From the NCBI GenBank assembly GCA_028694275.1, contig JAQUTS010000032.1, positions 1-13,425 of the forward strand: a stretch of 13,425 bases of DNA. Reading direction: 5' to 3'. This DNA is from Candidatus Gastranaerophilales bacterium. GTDB lineage: Bacteria > Cyanobacteriota > Vampirovibrionia > Gastranaerophilales > CAJFVJ01. Positions 1 through 6,844 of the stretch are shown one piece after another. Made by a program: the position numbers and the translations under genes. Each line of letters begins with the position of its first letter. Position 1 is the first letter of the stretch. Under the pieces are notes generated by a model. It was not told where the DNA came from. It saw nothing but the letters and a program-made list of their open reading frames with translations, and did no database searches.

Positions 1-505
1 CATAGGATATTGTTTGGTTTTCAGGCACTGAAAATCTGATAGTCGGTTTTCTGCCTTCTTTAATATATTGTTCTTTTTGCTCAGGTGTCAGATTTTTGCA
101 TCTGCCTGAGTATTTGTGAGCGACTTTATTTTTGACAGAGAGTTCTTTCTCTATTTCGAGTTCTTCTTGTGTGCAGTAGCATTCGTATGCATAGCCTTTG
201 TCCAAAAGGTGGCTTGCATATTTTTTGTATACGTCAAATTTTTCTGATTGAGAGTAAGGGGCATATGGTCCGCCTTTATCAGGGCCTTCATCCCAAAGCA
301 AGCCTATCGCTCGTAAGCTGTCGAATATGTTTTGGATGTATTTGGCATCTGAACGCTCAAGATCTGTGTCTTCTATTCTCAAAACAAAATCACCACCCAT
401 TTTCTTTGCGAAAAGATAGTTGAACAATGCAGTCCTTGCTGTTCCTACATGCAAGTTGCCGCTTGGTGATGGAGCTATACGAACTCTTACTTTTTTATCT
501 GACAT
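1..505 (-). CDS. gltX: Glutamyl-tRNA synthetase, N-terminal 168 residues (cut by window edge)
   Basis: This class I aminoacyl-tRNA synthetase charges tRNA(Glu), and in many bacteria also tRNA(Gln), with glutamate in the cytoplasm. I translated the minus strand from the ATG at 505-503; the frame stays open to base 1, so the C-terminal part (KMSKS loop and anticodon-binding domain) lies outside the window. Residues 11-21 read APSPSGNLHVG, the HIGH-type ATP-binding motif. RIEDTD at 43-48 is the glutamate-binding motif. C109, C111 and C136 (CYC and SGRC) match the family's zinc-binding insert in the acceptor-binding region, although the residue two after C136 is Asn where some homologues have His. 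A GGGAG Shine-Dalgarno at 514-518 lies 8 nt before the ATG and supports this start. The gene diverges from the NUDIX gene. Whether the enzyme discriminates between tRNA(Glu) and tRNA(Gln) cannot be judged from this part. Confidence 0.96.
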   Translation of the reverse strand, partial: MSDKKVRVRIAPSPSGNLHVGTARTALFNYLFAKKMGGDFVLRIEDTDLERSDAKYIQNIFDSLRAIGLLWDEGPDKGGPYAPYSQSEKFDVYKKYASHLLDKGYAYECYCTQEELEIEKELSVKNKVAHKYSGRCKNLTPEQKEQYIKEGRKPTIRFSVPENQTISY

Positions 506-519
506 TTTATAAACTCCCG

Positions 520-541
520 AATTTTTGCAACAGCAAAAATT
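520..541 (-). promoter_or_regulatory. Stem-loop in the gltX 5' leader
   Basis: AATTTTTGC at 520-528 and GCAAAAATT at 533-541 form a perfect 9-bp stem with a 4-nt loop. It sits immediately upstream of the gltX Shine-Dalgarno (514-518) on the minus strand. No T-tract follows it in the gltX direction, so it is not a terminator for that strand. It may protect the mRNA 5' end or affect ribosome access. The pairing is seen in the sequence; the role is inferred. Confidence 0.45.
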
Positions 542-560
542 TCCTCAAAACTACAATGTT

Positions 561-589
561 ATTGTATCAAAAACAAAATTATATTTTAA
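561..589 (-). promoter_or_regulatory. Candidate gltX promoter
   Basis: Read on the minus strand, TTAAAA (589-584, four of six matches to the -35 consensus) is followed after 17 nt by TACAAT (566-561, five of six matches to the -10 consensus). This would start a transcript near 554, about 50 nt before the gltX ATG. The -10 is one arm of a perfect inverted repeat, TACAAT-GTT-ATTGTA (552-566). Confidence 0.4.
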
Positions 590-626
590 TAAATATGTGA
601 TTAGTACAAATTAAGGGTTGCCCATA

Positions 627-1178
627 ATGACAGATGACAAAATTCTTTTTGAGACAAAATTTTTGCAGATGAAACAAGCTCCATCGCCAAGCGGAAACCC
701 TTGGTATTATTCGCACAGGCCAAACATAAATGGTGTTGTTGTTATTGTGCCGATAATTGATGAGGAAATTTTGTTTTTGGAAACATATCGTCCTCCGATA
801 GCCCAAGAAGGCTTTGCGCAAAGCTGTATAGAGCTACCCGCGGGTCTTGTCGGTGATATGGATAAACAAGAGACACTTATTGATGCTGCCAAAAAAGAAC
901 TTTTGGAAGAAACAGGACTCAGAGCCGAAAGTCTGAAAGTCTGCGCGCAAAATTGCGCAAGTTCATCCGGTGCTACATCGGAGATTTTTGCCATTGTTAT
1001 TGCCAAAATAAAAGATAAAACCATTGATTATGAGGCTCTTACAAGTGATGGCGGTATCATCAAAGAAAGGCATTATATTCCCAAAAAAGATGTGAGAGCT
1101 TGGCTTAAAAAACAGCAAAGCCTGAGCAAATCAGTTACAGCTCAGACTTATGCCGGATTATTTTTTGCAAACCTATAG
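627..1178 (+). CDS. NUDIX hydrolase, ADP-ribose pyrophosphatase-like
   Basis: This 183-residue protein probably hydrolyses a nucleoside diphosphate linked to another group, most likely ADP-ribose or a nucleotide sugar, in a metal-dependent reaction in the cytoplasm. The NUDIX box runs from G76 to L98 (G-x5-E-x7-K-E-L-L-E-E-T-G-L), with E91, E94 and E95 as expected metal ligands. The usual Arg of the REUxEE core is Lys90. Upstream, ETYRPP (52-57) and ELPAGL (69-74) are typical of the ADP-ribose subgroup; the downstream SSGATSE (113-119) resembles that subgroup's SPG..E segment but lacks the Pro. I chose the ATG at 627 because AAGGG at 613-617 lies 9 nt upstream; the in-frame TTG at 618 abuts that site and is too close. 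The 3' end converges on the next gene with a 3-nt gap and no visible terminator. The substrate is inferred from the subgroup. Confidence 0.88.
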   Translation: MTDDKILFETKFLQMKQAPSPSGNPWYYSHRPNINGVVVIVPIIDEEILFLETYRPPIAQEGFAQSCIELPAGLVGDMDKQETLIDAAKKELLEETGLRAESLKVCAQNCASSSGATSEIFAIVIAKIKDKTIDYEALTSDGGIIKERHYIPKKDVRAWLKKQQSLSKSVTAQTYAGLFFANL

Positions 1179-1181
1179 TGC

Positions 1182-2093
1182 TTAGGATTTTTTAGCTTTG
1201 GGCGATGGTTTGATTATCGCTACAAGCCCGGCTGTTGTTAGGCCTCCTACTGCCGCAATACCAACTTTATATTTTGTTGGGATTTTAACAACATTTTTGA
1301 TAATGGAGTCTTTGATAGGTTTGAATGCATTGTGGATTTTTTCAAATATATTTCCGAAGCCTTTTTTGCCGTTTTCTTTTATTGCTTTTCCAAGATCTTC
1401 TGCGGAGCTTTTGCTAATAGTTTCTTCATTTACGTTAAATAGCTTGCTTAAGATTCCTTTAGCTTTTTCTGCGTGTTTTGCGGTTCCTTCTGCAGCTTCT
1501 TCTGCAATTTCTTGCCCGAATAATGCTCCATCTCCTTTTAGGAGTTTGCCGATGTTTGTATAGCCTTCATCTCTACCTTTAAGGAGAGAAGTGTGCAAGG
1601 CTTCGATTTGTTCTGCCGTCATTTTACTTATATCAGATTCTTTATAAGTTGCGGCGAATTTTTTTACATGCTCTGCAACGCTTTGAATTTCTTGATTGCT
1701 TATATCAAAATCTTTTAATGCTTCAGGGACTTTTTCTGCGATCCCTTCCATTATTTTTGCGTTCATTTCTTGATTTTTTTGTAGTTTTTTGATGATTTTT
1801 GCAAAGTCTTCTTTTGGCATATCTTCAAACAGTAATTGACTTATGAGCTTTTGAGTCGCTTCAAGATCTTTGTCTATTTTTTTACTGACAATTTTTTGTG
1901 CTAAAGGTTCTGCGCCAAAACTTGCAGCTGCCGCACCAACGGCTCCTGTGCCGAGGAGAATACCTTTGTCCGATGAGCGTTCAAATGAGTCTTTTGGGTC
2001 ATCTAACGAAACTTTGGGTTGTGCTGCAAAATTTGGTTGTTGTGATACATTTTGAGCTGCTTGTACTTGATTTACGTTAGATATTTGATCCAT
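1182..2093 (-). CDS. Unrecognised helical protein with two Gly/Ala-rich hydrophobic segments
   Basis: I do not recognise this 303-residue protein. Its first 30 residues are rich in Gln, Asn, Ala and Val and have no signal peptide. A Gly/Ala-rich hydrophobic stretch follows at about 44-62 (GILLGTGAVGAAAASFGAE). A long charged, mostly helical middle (about 65-270) is rich in Lys, Glu and Ala. A second hydrophobic stretch lies near the C terminus (YKVGIAAVGGLTTAGLVAII), followed by a Lys/Ser-rich tail that fits a tail-anchor-like membrane segment. There are no cysteines and no recognisable catalytic motif. The ATG at 2093 is preceded on the minus strand by AAAGGTAAGG ending 2 nt upstream, giving a plausible ribosome site. 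It stands alone and converges on the NUDIX gene. It could be a structural or membrane-associated protein of this lineage. That it is a gene is well supported by length, start and codon use; its function is unknown. Confidence 0.85.
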   Translation of the reverse strand: MDQISNVNQVQAAQNVSQQPNFAAQPKVSLDDPKDSFERSSDKGILLGTGAVGAAAASFGAEPLAQKIVSKKIDKDLEATQKLISQLLFEDMPKEDFAKIIKKLQKNQEMNAKIMEGIAEKVPEALKDFDISNQEIQSVAEHVKKFAATYKESDISKMTAEQIEALHTSLLKGRDEGYTNIGKLLKGDGALFGQEIAEEAAEGTAKHAEKAKGILSKLFNVNEETISKSSAEDLGKAIKENGKKGFGNIFEKIHNAFKPIKDSIIKNVVKIPTKYKVGIAAVGGLTTAGLVAIIKPSPKAKKS

Positions 2094-2417
2094 GGCCTTA
2101 CCTTTCTTCTAAAAATCTTATATTTTTATAAAAACAAAATATCTCTAGGAATTACACAAAACATCTTTTTTTATTTTGCAGTGTTCCGCAAATCTATGGT
2201 GTAATGAGGTTTCGGCAGGTTAAGTTTTGTTAATTTATTTTTTGTTTTTTGTGATTTTGGTTCAAAGAAAATTCTTTTTTTGTAGAATAGAGGGGGAAGA
2301 GGATTGATATTAAGGTAAAAAAATATTAATTTTGCCAAGGTTCTTGCAATATTTGCTTGAAGTGTTAATATCATTAAGCTAATATAATTTAACAGCAAAT
2401 GGATAAGGAAAATATAG
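2094..2417. other. 324-bp non-coding stretch between divergent genes
   Basis: This divergent intergenic region must hold the promoters of the minus-strand 303-residue gene and of rpsO. It is very AT-rich, with a T-rich run at 2225-2282 and a purine-rich patch at about 2288-2301 that leads to no usable start codon. The only element I can support reasonably is the TATAAT before rpsO. I see no RNA gene, repeat array or convincing small gene. The length leaves room for a long rpsO leader, where S15 is known in E. coli to repress its own translation through a pseudoknot; no such fold was established here. Confidence 0.6.
2383..2388 (+). promoter_or_regulatory. Candidate rpsO -10 element
   Basis: A perfect TATAAT lies 29 nt upstream of the rpsO ATG. 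The best upstream match, TTGAAG at 2357-2362, has a 20-nt spacer, longer than the usual 17, so the -35 is uncertain. Confidence 0.4.
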
Positions 2418-2687
2418 ATGACAATCAATTTGAAAAACAAAGATAAAATCGTCAAAAAATTCGGCAAAGATGCCAAAGACACAGGAGCTGCTGAAGTACA
2501 AGTAGCTTTGTTGACAGAAAAAATCAAACAGCTTACAGAACACTTGAAAGAAAATCACAAAGACTCTGCAAGCAAAAGAGGTTTGTTGATGATGGTAGGT
2601 AAAAGAAAAAGACTTCTTGCTTACTTGAAAAACAAACACCTCGGTGAATACAGAGAACTCATCAAAAAACTCGGTATCAGAGGTTAA
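2418..2687 (+). CDS. rpsO: 30S ribosomal protein S15
   Basis: S15 is a primary 16S rRNA-binding protein of the small-subunit platform and contacts 23S rRNA through an intersubunit bridge. The 89-residue length is the usual bacterial size. Recognisable family segments are the DTGAAEVQVALLTEKI stretch (21-36), LTEHLKENHKDSASKRGL (39-56), and MMVGKRKRLLAYL (58-70), followed by a basic C terminus. The ATG at 2418 has AAGGA at 2405-2409, 8 nt upstream. The gene appears monocistronic: its own TATAAT upstream and a strong intrinsic terminator 20 nt after the stop. In many bacteria rpsO is followed by pnp; that neighbour is absent here. Confidence 0.97.
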   Translation: MTINLKNKDKIVKKFGKDAKDTGAAEVQVALLTEKIKQLTEHLKENHKDSASKRGLLMMVGKRKRLLAYLKNKHLGEYRELIKKLGIRG

Positions 2688-2706
2688 TAATAATTTCAAA
2701 TATCAC

Positions 2707-2740
2707 AAAAACCCAGGCTTATTGCTTGGGTTTTTTGTTT
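2707..2740 (+). terminator. Intrinsic terminator of rpsO
   Basis: AACCCAGGC (2710-2718) pairs with GCTTGGGTT (2724-2732) in a 9-bp stem with one G-T wobble and a TTATT loop. A T-tract follows to 2736 and resumes at 2738-2740. Confidence 0.92.
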
Positions 2741-2815
2741 GCGGGCATGGTGGGTTTCAATATTACCAAACTGTAACGTATTTGTGCTTTTAGCCAAATT
2801 TTTATATCCTAAACT

Positions 2816-2821
2816 TATAAT
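2816..2821 (+). promoter_or_regulatory. Candidate -10 element for the kinase-regulator operon
   Basis: TATAAT lies 39 nt before the kinase ATG and after the rpsO terminator, so this operon most likely starts here. No good -35 hexamer is found at 16-18 nt upstream, which could mean an activator is needed; that is inference. Confidence 0.35.
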
Positions 2822-2860
2822 GTGGATTAAAAAATAAATTCAGGACATAATTTTAGTAAT

Positions 2861-3964
2861 ATGGAAAAACAAAAGCGAAAAATTGTCATAGTCGATGATG
2901 AGAGGATTATCACAGATACCCTCAAAATGCTCTTGTCTTTAGAGTTTTCTGATGAAATCTGTACTTTCAATTCTCCTGTTGAGGCTCTTGAATTTATTCA
3001 GCATAACGGTGCTGATGTGGTGTTATCAGACTTTTTAATGCCTCAGATGAATGGCATTGAATTTTTAACGCAAGTCAAAAAAATAGTTCCGTATACTTGT
3101 ATGATAATGCTTACAGGCTATGCGGACAAAGAAAACGCCATCAAAGCCATTAATGAAATCGGAATTCATCGTTATATTGAAAAACCTTGGAGCAATACAG
3201 ATTTGATTCTTGCCGTGCGTAACGGTTTTGAGCGTACTGAGCTCATCAACAAACTTACTCTTGAACAAGAAATGAATAAACTTCGTGATGATTTTATTGC
3301 AACATTGACACATGATTTGAGAACGCCTCTTTTGGCAGCGATTCAGACTTTAAAATTTTTCTTGGATGGTACTTTGGGTGAGTTGAATGACAAACAAAAA
3401 CAGTTCTTGGATACGATGCTAACAAGTAATAAAGATATGTTAGGCCTTGTAAATGCTTTGCTTGAGGTCTATAAATACGAGTCGGGGCAATTGGTTCTTT
3501 GCAAGGACAAGTTTTTGCTCAATACCCTTTTGACTCAATGTGTTGAAGAATTAAAACCTCTTGCTGATAATAAAAAAGTTTCAATAGAATATGATGAAGC
3601 GGCAATAGAAATTTTTGCGGACAAGCAAGAACTCAGACGTGTTGTATCAAATCTTTTGGGTAATGCTATTAACCATACGCAAGCGGGCGATAAAATAACT
3701 ATATCTGCCAAGGTGGCAGAAGATAATGTACTTGTATCAGTTGAGGATACAGGTGTTGGGATTCCTCAAGAAGATATCCCGAATATGTTTAGAAGATTTT
3801 CACAGGGGACAAAGAGCAAACGCTCTACAGGGACTGGTTTGGGATTATATTTGAGTAGACAGATAATTGAAGCGCATCAAGGCAAAATTTCTCTAAAAAG
3901 CGAACTGGGCAAAGGCTCTATTTTCACATTTGAATTGCCTTTAGGTGTTGCTTTGAATGTATAA
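2861..3964 (+). CDS. Cytoplasmic histidine kinase with N-terminal receiver domain
   Basis: This 367-residue protein has an N-terminal receiver domain (about 6-122), a HisKA dimerisation domain (about 142-210) and a HATPase_c domain (about 254-362). In the receiver, D12/D13 form the metal site, D57 (LSDFLMP) is the phospho-acceptor, and T85 and K108 are the conserved switch residues. The phosphorylated His is H151 in LTHDLRTP. In the ATPase domain, N264-N268-N271 is the N box, DTGVG at 296-300 the G1 box, MFRRFS around 309-314 the F box and GTGLGL at 324-329 the G2 box, so all catalytic boxes look intact. There is no membrane segment or other sensory domain. The ATG has only AGGA at 2842-2845, 15 nt away, so initiation may be weak. 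It probably phosphorylates the regulator encoded 16 nt downstream, and its own receiver could take input from another kinase. Partner and signal are inferred. Confidence 0.94.
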   Translation: MEKQKRKIVIVDDERIITDTLKMLLSLEFSDEICTFNSPVEALEFIQHNGADVVLSDFLMPQMNGIEFLTQVKKIVPYTCMIMLTGYADKENAIKAINEIGIHRYIEKPWSNTDLILAVRNGFERTELINKLTLEQEMNKLRDDFIATLTHDLRTPLLAAIQTLKFFLDGTLGELNDKQKQFLDTMLTSNKDMLGLVNALLEVYKYESGQLVLCKDKFLLNTLLTQCVEELKPLADNKKVSIEYDEAAIEIFADKQELRRVVSNLLGNAINHTQAGDKITISAKVAEDNVLVSVEDTGVGIPQEDIPNMFRRFSQGTKSKRSTGTGLGLYLSRQIIEAHQGKISLKSELGKGSIFTFELPLGVALNV

Positions 3965-3980
3965 AATGGAGATTTGAATA

Positions 3981-4652
3981 ATGGATAGTATTAAAGTACT
4001 TTTGGTCGAAGACCATACAATGACAAGAATGGGTCTTGAACTTGTTCTTCAAAAGGCTGATGGGATTGATCTTGTTGATTCTGCCGATAATGGTGTAAAA
4101 GGTGTTGAACTGGCTAAAAAGCTTCATCCGAATGTGATTTTAATGGATATAGGATTGCCTGAAATTGACGGTATTGAGGCCACTAAACAAATTAAAGAGG
4201 CGAATCTTGATTGCTACATAATAATGTTCACTTCTCGCGATAGCGAAAATGATGTTTTTGCTGCTTTCGCCGCGGGAGCAGACGGGTATATTATGAAAGG
4301 CGCAAATGAGGACCAGCTTGTTGCTGCGATTAAGGCCGCAGCCGATGGTACGGCTTGGATTGATCCTCAGATTGCAAGAATGGTTTTGGGTGCTATCAAC
4401 AAAAAATCAAATTCTTCTGTTGCAAACCCTGATGCTGATGGTAAGCAATTTGCCAAAAGTTGCGGTTTGACGGAGCGTGAACTGGAAGTTTTGGCTCTTA
4501 TTGTCGATGGGCTTACTAATCCGCAGATTGCTGAAAGGTTGTTTATAACAAGAGCTACGGCCAAGGCTCATGTTCATAGTATTTTGCAAAAATTATGCGT
4601 GGATGATCGTACTCAGGCTGCAGTAACTGCTATGAGAGAAGGACTTGTATAA
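3981..4652 (+). CDS. NarL/FixJ-family response regulator
   Basis: This 223-residue DNA-binding response regulator has an N-terminal receiver domain (about 3-122) and a C-terminal LuxR-type helix-turn-helix (about 160-223). In the receiver, E10/D11 form the acidic pocket, D56 (LMDIGLP) is the phospho-acceptor, and T84 and K106 are conserved. The HTH shows LTERELEVL (163-171), NPQIAERLFI (180-189) and the recognition-helix region TAKAHVHSILQKL. The linker (about 140-158) is Ser/Asn/Asp-rich. TGGAGA at 3967-3972 lies about 8 nt before the ATG. The gene sits directly behind the kinase, which is the likely phosphate donor, and its stop nearly touches the start of the next gene, so it may control its own operon. 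The DNA target cannot be read from the sequence. Confidence 0.95.
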   Translation: MDSIKVLLVEDHTMTRMGLELVLQKADGIDLVDSADNGVKGVELAKKLHPNVILMDIGLPEIDGIEATKQIKEANLDCYIIMFTSRDSENDVFAAFAAGADGYIMKGANEDQLVAAIKAAADGTAWIDPQIARMVLGAINKKSNSSVANPDADGKQFAKSCGLTERELEVLALIVDGLTNPQIAERLFITRATAKAHVHSILQKLCVDDRTQAAVTAMREGLV

Positions 4653-4653
4653 A

Positions 4654-5724
4654 GTGAAAAAGAAAATCGCACTTATTTTGGCATTTTTATTTTTGATGCC
4701 TGCGCATTTTGCGTATGGTGCAACTTTGATGCATATGTTTGTTAAACATGAAATTAAAGCAGAATTGCAAGATATAGCAGACAAATATGTCGATAAAGAA
4801 ACTCAAAAAGAGATAAAACAAAAGTATAAAGAATATAAAAAAGAACAAAAACGACAAGAAAAACTTCGAAAAAAAGAACTTAAACACAGAGCCAAAATGC
4901 ATAAAAAAAAACAGAAACGAATTGAAGCTAAAAAAAAACAAGCTTTGATAAATAATAAAGAAGAACATGTCGTTGAGGCTCAAAAGATTGAATCAGAAGA
5001 AAATTTTGAATTTCAAAAATACAATAACCCACCGGGGAGTCAGGATTTGGACTTTTTTGGGATTTACGGCAAACGCCAAATAAATTCTATCGGGGTTATA
5101 TCTCCTGATTTTTCGAAGATGATTTATACAGAGATTCATTTTTATCCAAGTATTTGTCAGCTGACAACAGAGTTGTTTTTGATAAATTTGCCGCCTGCCA
5201 AAACTCCTATGCAAAGGGTTATGGACTCTAAAACAAGTGATAAAAAACCATTGAAATTCTACGCTCCCGGGATGGAAGAGGCACAGCCTCAGATATTCAA
5301 AACAATGACGATGGTTGATTGGTCTTGTGATGGGGGTAAGTTTGTTGCCAAAGAAAAAATTGCTGAAAACCTCAGAGGTTTTTTGGAGACTCGAATTTGG
5401 GTTTATGAGCTAGATTCTCAAAAAACATACAAAATTCAAAATATAAGAAAACAAATAGAAGGGTACTGGTCTAATAAGGGTTTGGATCTTACTCAATGTA
5501 AATGGGATATAGCCCCAATCGGTTGGTATGAGCCAAATGGCAAACCTTCTGATAATTTGATAGTGGATGTGTATGGGTATAAACCTGATAAGGTAAAGAT
5601 ATTTTTGGGTAGTTGGCTTGTAAATTATAAAACGGGAGAAACCTCCTTTGTTGAGAATCCAACTCGATATCAGCCCAGCCAAAACGGCATGGTGATCAGG
5701 CCCAAATTAAAGATTCCAAATTAA
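4654..5724 (+). CDS. Secreted Lys-rich coiled-coil protein of unknown function
   Basis: I do not recognise this 356-residue protein. A basic start and hydrophobic core (1-23, MKKKIALILAFLFLMPAHFA and then YGA) form a classic Sec signal peptide, so it should be exported. Residues about 33-115 are an extraordinarily Lys/Glu/Arg/Gln-rich helix that should form a coiled coil. The rest (about 120-356) looks like a beta-rich globular domain; ISPDFSKMIY (149-158) and VDWSCDGGKFVAKE (221-234) resemble TolB/WD40-like propeller repeats, but the match is loose. I chose GTG at 4654: AGAAGGA at 4637-4643 lies 10 nt upstream, whereas the in-frame TTG at 4645 is only 1 nt from that site. The start is one base after the regulator's stop, so translation is probably coupled to it. 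Three runs of seven to nine A lie in the coiled-coil part. Confidence 0.85.
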   Translation: MKKKIALILAFLFLMPAHFAYGATLMHMFVKHEIKAELQDIADKYVDKETQKEIKQKYKEYKKEQKRQEKLRKKELKHRAKMHKKKQKRIEAKKKQALINNKEEHVVEAQKIESEENFEFQKYNNPPGSQDLDFFGIYGKRQINSIGVISPDFSKMIYTEIHFYPSICQLTTELFLINLPPAKTPMQRVMDSKTSDKKPLKFYAPGMEEAQPQIFKTMTMVDWSCDGGKFVAKEKIAENLRGFLETRIWVYELDSQKTYKIQNIRKQIEGYWSNKGLDLTQCKWDIAPIGWYEPNGKPSDNLIVDVYGYKPDKVKIFLGSWLVNYKTGETSFVENPTRYQPSQNGMVIRPKLKIPN

Positions 5725-5754
5725 TAGTTTTACAAACCAAAACTCTTAAATTAT

Positions 5755-5760
5755 TATAAT
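5755..5760 (+). promoter_or_regulatory. Candidate gpsA -10 element
   Basis: A perfect TATAAT lies 28 nt before the gpsA ATG at 5789. A TTTACA at 5729-5734 would leave a 20-nt spacer, so the -35 is uncertain. No terminator separates gpsA from the upstream operon, so read-through is also possible. Confidence 0.35.
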
Positions 5761-5788
5761 GGTAGACATATTTTTCAGGAGAAAAAGA

Positions 5789-6796
5789 ATGAAATTAACA
5801 GTATTAGGTGCCGGTTGCTGGGGAAGCGTTTTAACTTGGCTTTTGGCGGATAATTTTGATGAAATAACACTATGGAACAAAAAAGAATTTACAAACGAAG
5901 AGTTTATTAAAACTAAAAAACTTACAAAACCTATGGAAATTCAGCTTCCTGATAAGGTTGAGATAAATACAAATTTGCAAGCAGCCATAAAAGGTGCTGA
6001 TGTGATTCTTTTTGTAGTCTCTACATCAGGAGTCAGAGAAGTCGCAAGACAATTAAAAGAATTTGTTACTCCTGATCAGATTTTGGTAAATGCTTCTAAA
6101 GGGCTTGAGCTCAATACGTTTAAACGCATGACAGAAGTAATTCAAGAAGAAATTCCCGGGAATAAAGTAGCTGCTTTATCAGGGCCTACTTTGGCCGGTG
6201 AAGTTTTAAGAGGGTTGCCTACTGCTGCATCTATTGCTTGTGAGTGTCCTGAAACTGCATCGAAACTTCAAGACATTCTGCATGTGAAAGATAAATTTAG
6301 ATTGTACTCAAATCCTGATGTGATAGGTGTTGAGCTTGGCGGAAGTCTTAAAAATGTTATTGCGATAGCATCAGGTTTTATTGATGCTATGAATTTGGGC
6401 AACAATACGCGCGGAACGATGCTCACTCGCGGAATGGCTGAAATAGCAAGGATTAGTATTACATTGGGTGCCAATCCCAGTACACTTTATGGTTTGTCGG
6501 GAATGGGTGATTTGATAGCTACGGCTTCAAGTCCTTTAAGCCGTAATTATAGAGTGGGCTATATGCTTGGGCAGGGCAAAAAACTTGATGAAATTTTGGC
6601 AAGCCTCGGCTCTGTTGCAGAAGGTGTAAAAACTTCTAAAGCGGTCTGTGATCTTGTAAAAGAACTCGGTATTTCTGCTCCTTTGACGGAGATGGTGTAT
6701 GAGGTAATACATACAGAAATCACTCCTCAAGAAGCAGTTTCAAAGCTTATGAACAGAAGCTTGAAGCAAGAAGAGCAGTATTACTTCGGCAACTAA
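5789..6796 (+). CDS. gpsA: NAD(P)H-dependent glycerol-3-phosphate dehydrogenase
   Basis: GpsA reduces dihydroxyacetone phosphate to sn-glycerol 3-phosphate in the cytoplasm, supplying the backbone of membrane phospholipids. The 335-residue length is normal. GAGCWGSVL (7-15) is the dinucleotide-binding loop. NASKGLE (101-107) carries K104, and SGPTLAGEV (131-139) is a family signature. VELGGSLKNVIAIASG (181-196) contains the catalytic K188. NLGNNTRGTMLTRG (202-215) and GLSGMGDLIAT (235-245) complete the conserved C-terminal domain. I chose the ATG at 5789 because AGGAGA ends 6 nt upstream; an in-frame ATG at 5759 lies before that site and would add ten residues ahead of the nucleotide-binding strand. 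The gene ends at a strong terminator 20 nt downstream. All key residues are present. Confidence 0.97.
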   Translation: MKLTVLGAGCWGSVLTWLLADNFDEITLWNKKEFTNEEFIKTKKLTKPMEIQLPDKVEINTNLQAAIKGADVILFVVSTSGVREVARQLKEFVTPDQILVNASKGLELNTFKRMTEVIQEEIPGNKVAALSGPTLAGEVLRGLPTAASIACECPETASKLQDILHVKDKFRLYSNPDVIGVELGGSLKNVIAIASGFIDAMNLGNNTRGTMLTRGMAEIARISITLGANPSTLYGLSGMGDLIATASSPLSRNYRVGYMLGQGKKLDEILASLGSVAEGVKTSKAVCDLVKELGISAPLTEMVYEVIHTEITPQEAVSKLMNRSLKQEEQYYFGN

Positions 6797-6816
6797 AATC
6801 TTATAATTTTTGCAAT

Positions 6817-6843
6817 AAAAAAGGGATTTAAAATCCCTTTTTT
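6817..6843. terminator. Bidirectional terminator between gpsA and the patatin gene
   Basis: AAAAAAGGGATTT (6817-6829) and AAATCCCTTTTTT (6831-6843) are complementary around one base, so each strand has a GGGAT-type stem flanked by an A-run and a T-run. It lies between the two convergent stop codons, 20 nt after gpsA and 1 nt after the patatin stop, and can serve both. Confidence 0.9.
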
Positions 6844-6844
6844 A

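Noticed and set aside
169..423. Plus-strand frame opposite gltX
   Set aside because: The minus strand encodes an unbroken GluRS N terminus here, with HIGH-type and RIEDTD motifs.
707..1024. Minus-strand frame inside the NUDIX gene
   Set aside because: It is fully contained in a well-supported gene with an intact NUDIX box and has no ribosome site or recognisable protein features.
2171..2527. Minus-strand open frame overlapping rpsO and the upstream intergenic region
   Set aside because: It begins inside rpsO on the opposite strand, has no ribosome site at its first or internal ATG codons, and its composition is only the mirror of AT-rich non-coding DNA.
4687..4983. Phe-rich minus-strand frame opposite the Lys-rich coiled coil
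   Set aside because: Its Phe/Leu richness is simply the complement of A-rich Lys and Glu codons; there is no start signal.
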